Assembly: GCF_014131735.1 (NCBI RefSeq)
Contig: NZ_CP039121.1
Coordinates: 2,914,001-2,978,000, forward strand
Direction: 5' to 3'
DNA length: 64,000 nucleotides
Source of the DNA: Lactiplantibacillus plantarum
GTDB lineage: Bacteria; Bacillota; Bacilli; Lactobacillales; Lactobacillaceae
In this document: one piece after another, positions 61,663-64,000 of the stretch
How positions within the stretch are numbered: position 1 is the first letter of the stretch
Layout: every line of letters begins with the position of its first letter
Translations under genes and position numbers: made by a program
Notes under the pieces: model-generated
The model's input: only the letters and a program-made list of their open reading frames with translations
Told to the model about the DNA's origin: nothing
The model's database searches: none

Positions 61663-62466
61663 ATGAAGATCAAAAACCTTGTATTATCATCAACTGCTGC
61701 ATTAGCTTTATTCGCTATCTCAACAACGGTTGCCAACGCTGATACTTATACTGTTAAGGCCGGCGATACTGTTTCAGCAATTGCCCAAGCTCACAACACT
61801 TCAGTTTCAGCCATTGAAAAGGCAAACAAGTTAGCTAATGTTAACTTAATCTTCATTGGTGATAAGCTTGAAGTCAATGGTACTACTACAACAACCACGA
61901 CTTCTGCTGCTACAAGTGCTGCACCACAATCAGCAACTAGCCAAGCTACTTCTTCAGCTGCTTCAACTGCAACGAGTGCCAGTGCTACTAGTGCTTCTTC
62001 ACAATCAGTTGCTAGCCAAGCTACTAGTTCTGCTGCTACTTCTTCGGCTGCTAGCCAAGCTACTTCAAGTGTTGCAACGAGTGCTGCTTCTTCAGCAAGC
62101 TCAACGCAATCAGCTGCTAGCCAAGCTTCAAGTTCTGCTGCAACCACTAGTCAAGCTTCATCAAGTGCTACTAGCTCAGCTGCATCATCAACAGCTTCAA
62201 CAACCTCAACGACTTCAAGCTACACTGGTAGTAACTTAAAGAGCTACGTATTAAGCCAAATGCAATCACGGACTGGCGTTTCAGCTTCAACTTGGAACAC
62301 GATCATCACGCGTGAATCAAACTGGAACTCAACGGTCAAGAACAGTACTTCTGGTGCCTATGGTTTATTCCAAAACATGCACATCAGCAGTGGCTCTGTT
62401 GAAGACCAAGTTAACGCTGCCGTTAGCTTATACAACGCACAAGGCATGGCTGCTTGGGCTTTATAA
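61663..62466 (+). CDS. Secreted LysM protein with transglycosylase-like end
   Basis: 267 residues. Signal peptide [19 protein letters not shown]...VANA; Lys[30 protein letters not shown]; a Ser/Ala/Thr-rich low-complexity linker (about 75-185); and a C-terminal domain [32 protein letters not shown] with [11 protein letters not shown], the glutamate and GLFQ of lytic-transglycosylase-like folds. N-termini of the two LysM genes are close paralogues, the C-termini differ. Confidence 0.9.
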   Translation: MKIKNLVLSSTAALALFAISTTVANADTYTVKAGDTVSAIAQAHNTSVSAIEKANKLANVNLIFIGDKLEVNGTTTTTTTSAATSAAPQSATSQATSSAASTATSASATSASSQSVASQATSSAATSSAASQATSSVATSAASSASSTQSAASQASSSAATTSQASSSATSSAASSTASTTSTTSSYTGSNLKSYVLSQMQSRTGVSASTWNTIITRESNWNSTVKNSTSGAYGLFQNMHISSGSVEDQVNAAVSLYNAQGMAAWAL

Positions 62467-62485
62467 AATAACTGATTACTAACGA

Positions 62486-62525
62486 ACAGCGTAATGACAT
62501 TAATTGTCGTTACGCTGTTTTTTTA
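62486..62525 (+). terminator. Terminator of LysM gene 2
   Basis: ACAGCGTAATGACA pairs with TGTCGTTACGCTGT, followed by TTTTTT. Confidence 0.88.
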
Positions 62526-62587
62526 TGCTCAGATTCATTTAAAAGGCGTATGCTTAGTAGCGAGAATACGAGGAAGGATCTGAGGAG

Positions 62588-63307
62588 ATGCGCCACGAAA
62601 CCAAATTAGTCATCACACTATGGGGTGGCATGTTAGGCAGTATGTTGTTGATTGGCCTGATTTTCCAGCTACCACGCTTAACCCAACTCCCATCCTCATT
62701 AACAACTGGGGTCGAAGAGCTGTTCTTTTTAGCAATTGCACTCATATTAAATCGTGACTGGCTACGGCAAACCTTAAAATTCGGGGTATCGGCAACTTGG
62801 CGTCGGCAAATCCGGCCCGTCATTCCAACCTTAATCGTGGCCGCACTAATTGGCCTATATACGTTAGCAACCGCCCAACAACTAACAAACACCCTGACCC
62901 TGTTATTCGTTGCCATATTGATCAGCCTCTTCGAAGAGACATTTTTTCGCGGAATGCTATTTCAGGCCTGCCAGTCAACATTGGGTGTGGTGAAAGCCGC
63001 CATCTTCACTAGCATCCTCTTCAGTTTGACCCATCTGATCAATCTCGGTCACCAAACACTTGGTTTAACCTTATTGCAATTGGGCTTTACCTTCGTACTA
63101 GGGCTACTTTTATGTCTAATCACGGCGCAGACTACATCGCTACTATGGCCATTGTTGATTCACGCCGTCAATGACTTCTTTAGCATGATGGCACCTCCAA
63201 TCAATCTGCCCGGTATAACGACGACTAGTTTTCAAATCATCGAAATCGCGGTCATTATCCTATTAATTCTGCCGATTCTACGCCAAAATCACCAGTGGCT
63301 GTCGTAA
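62588..63307 (+). CDS. CPBP/CAAX-type intramembrane metalloprotease
   Basis: 239 residues with seven or eight membrane segments. Motif 1 LFEETFFRGMLFQ (EE...R) is near residue 117, motif 2 FSLTHLINL near 143 and motif 3 HAVNDFF near 196, the three Abi/CPBP motifs. Such proteins often serve in bacteriocin self-immunity. GAGGAG precedes the ATG. Followed by a second member of the family. Confidence 0.88.
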   Translation: MRHETKLVITLWGGMLGSMLLIGLIFQLPRLTQLPSSLTTGVEELFFLAIALILNRDWLRQTLKFGVSATWRRQIRPVIPTLIVAALIGLYTLATAQQLTNTLTLLFVAILISLFEETFFRGMLFQACQSTLGVVKAAIFTSILFSLTHLINLGHQTLGLTLLQLGFTFVLGLLLCLITAQTTSLLWPLLIHAVNDFFSMMAPPINLPGITTTSFQIIEIAVIILLILPILRQNHQWLS

Positions 63308-63402
63308 TGACCACCGGCAACTAATCGATCCGTAATTAATATAACCAACACCTTCAATGTGACCTATACTAAAGTTAGCATTAACTTCTGGAGGGGATTT
63401 CG

Positions 63403-64000
63403 ATGTCATCAACCAAACGCGGCTGGGGAGCCGCTATTAGTATTTTCATTTTAGTACCAATTCTTTTTAAATTAATTGCCTGGCTACCAGTACCAACTTT
63501 ATACAGTGGGCTGGTCCAAGACTTGCTTGTATTACTTATTTTCCTGCTATTAAATCATTTTTGGTTTAAAATATCGATTCAGTGGTGGCAATCGCAATCA
63601 CTCGTACGACAATGCTTGCAGCTCATCCCGGGAATTATTATTTTATTACTACCAATGACGAGCAACTTCATCAAGCTATGTCATCTTGCTTGGACCCCAA
63701 CGTTAATTCTCTATATTGGCTACGCCCTAGTTATCGGGATCACTGAGGAATATATCTATCGGGGCATGCTCCTGCCACTACTACGACAATGCTTCCCTCA
63801 CCGACTCATGCTAGCCATTTGTATCAACAGTTTACTATTTGGTCTTACCCACCTACTCATTAACAGCAGCCAGCTGACCCTCAGCTATGTCATCCCACAA
63901 GTCTTTTATGCTGCAGCGGGTGGCCTGATTTTTTGCGGCCTTTATCTACGAACCAATAACTTAGTCTGGCCGATTTTCTTGCACGCCTTATCGGACGTAT
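63403..64000 (+). CDS. CPBP/CAAX-type intramembrane metalloprotease (partial)
   Basis: Starts at ATG 63403 after GGAGGGGATTTCG and is cut by the right edge with 199 residues read. Membrane segments alternate with EEYIYRGMLLPLLRQ (motif 1, near 125), LFGLTHLL (near 149) and FLHALSD (motif 3, near 193). A paralogue of the preceding gene, likely duplicated. Confidence 0.85.
   Translation, partial: MSSTKRGWGAAISIFILVPILFKLIAWLPVPTLYSGLVQDLLVLLIFLLLNHFWFKISIQWWQSQSLVRQCLQLIPGIIILLLPMTSNFIKLCHLAWTPTLILYIGYALVIGITEEYIYRGMLLPLLRQCFPHRLMLAICINSLLFGLTHLLINSSQLTLSYVIPQVFYAAAGGLIFCGLYLRTNNLVWPIFLHALSDV

Noticed and set aside
61791..62239. Readings on both strands within the LysM gene 2 linker
   Set aside because: They are shadows of the Ser/Ala/Thr low-complexity repeats.

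Overview
The window reads as chromosome of a lactic acid bacterium of the Lactiplantibacillus plantarum group. Reasons: the fused choline/carnitine permease ChoS, the multicopper oxidase, an L-2-hydroxyisocaproate dehydrogenase, class II fructose-bisphosphate aldolase, type II NADH dehydrogenase without respiratory subunits, Apf-type LysM surface proteins and T-box control of a methionine operon. The gene content and order match what I recall of that species. Codon use and strong GGAGG ribosome sites are low-to-mid-GC Firmicute. I saw no rRNA, tRNA, CRISPR array, transposase or prophage structural genes.

Layout. 1-6.8 kb: osmolyte/choline ABC transporter, a degenerate RNase H-fold protein, a non-coding stretch with repeats, an SDR oxidoreductase, a nucleoside hydrolase and a biotin-carrier-like protein lacking its biotinylated lysine. 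7-16.5 kb: Rrf2 regulator, DUF2075 ATPase, PEBP protein, multicopper oxidase, rpiA, a secreted metzincin, hicD, and amtB with a GlnR-type box on its -10. 16.8-23.4 kb: PadR-controlled drug exporter, tagGH teichoic acid exporter, and a protein of four Sm-like-looking repeats. 23.5-32.4 kb: a five-gene methionine operon behind a T-box (metQ-metN-metI, ketopantoate-reductase-like gene, aminotransferase), birA with a zinc-finger gene, bioY with a BirA-type operator, and dipeptidase pepD. 32.6-32.85 kb: a probable small regulatory RNA of stacked hairpins with C-rich loops. 33-43 kb: NfeD/SPFH pair, a GPH symporter, fba, acetaldehyde dehydrogenase, a YtrA-type ABC operon, two GNATs and an ASCH protein. 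43.5-48 kb: XRE-cupin regulator with potABCD.

The most striking accessory item is an AT-rich island at 48.1-50.0 kb. It carries a three-gene minus-strand operon: an MqsR-like toxin, a helix-turn-helix antitoxin and a SecB-like chaperone. This is the layout of a tripartite toxin-antitoxin-chaperone (TAC) system. A perfect palindrome lies in its promoter. 50-54.8 kb holds ndh, a MarR/ElaA divergent pair and ackA. 55.2-59.6 kb is a four-gene operon: a Cas4-like nuclease fused to a DinG/XPD helicase that has lost its Fe-S cysteines, a PD-(D/E)XK-like protein, an Sce7725-like protein and a GcvH-like protein without its lipoyl lysine. 59.8-62.5 kb carries two LysM surface proteins whose promoters share the same upstream box spacing. 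The window ends in two CPBP/CAAX membrane proteases, the last cut by the window edge.

Recurring theme: several family members keep the fold but lose the cofactor or catalytic residues (RNase H-like, BCCP-like, GcvH-like, DinG-like). These are sequence observations; any functional meaning is inference.
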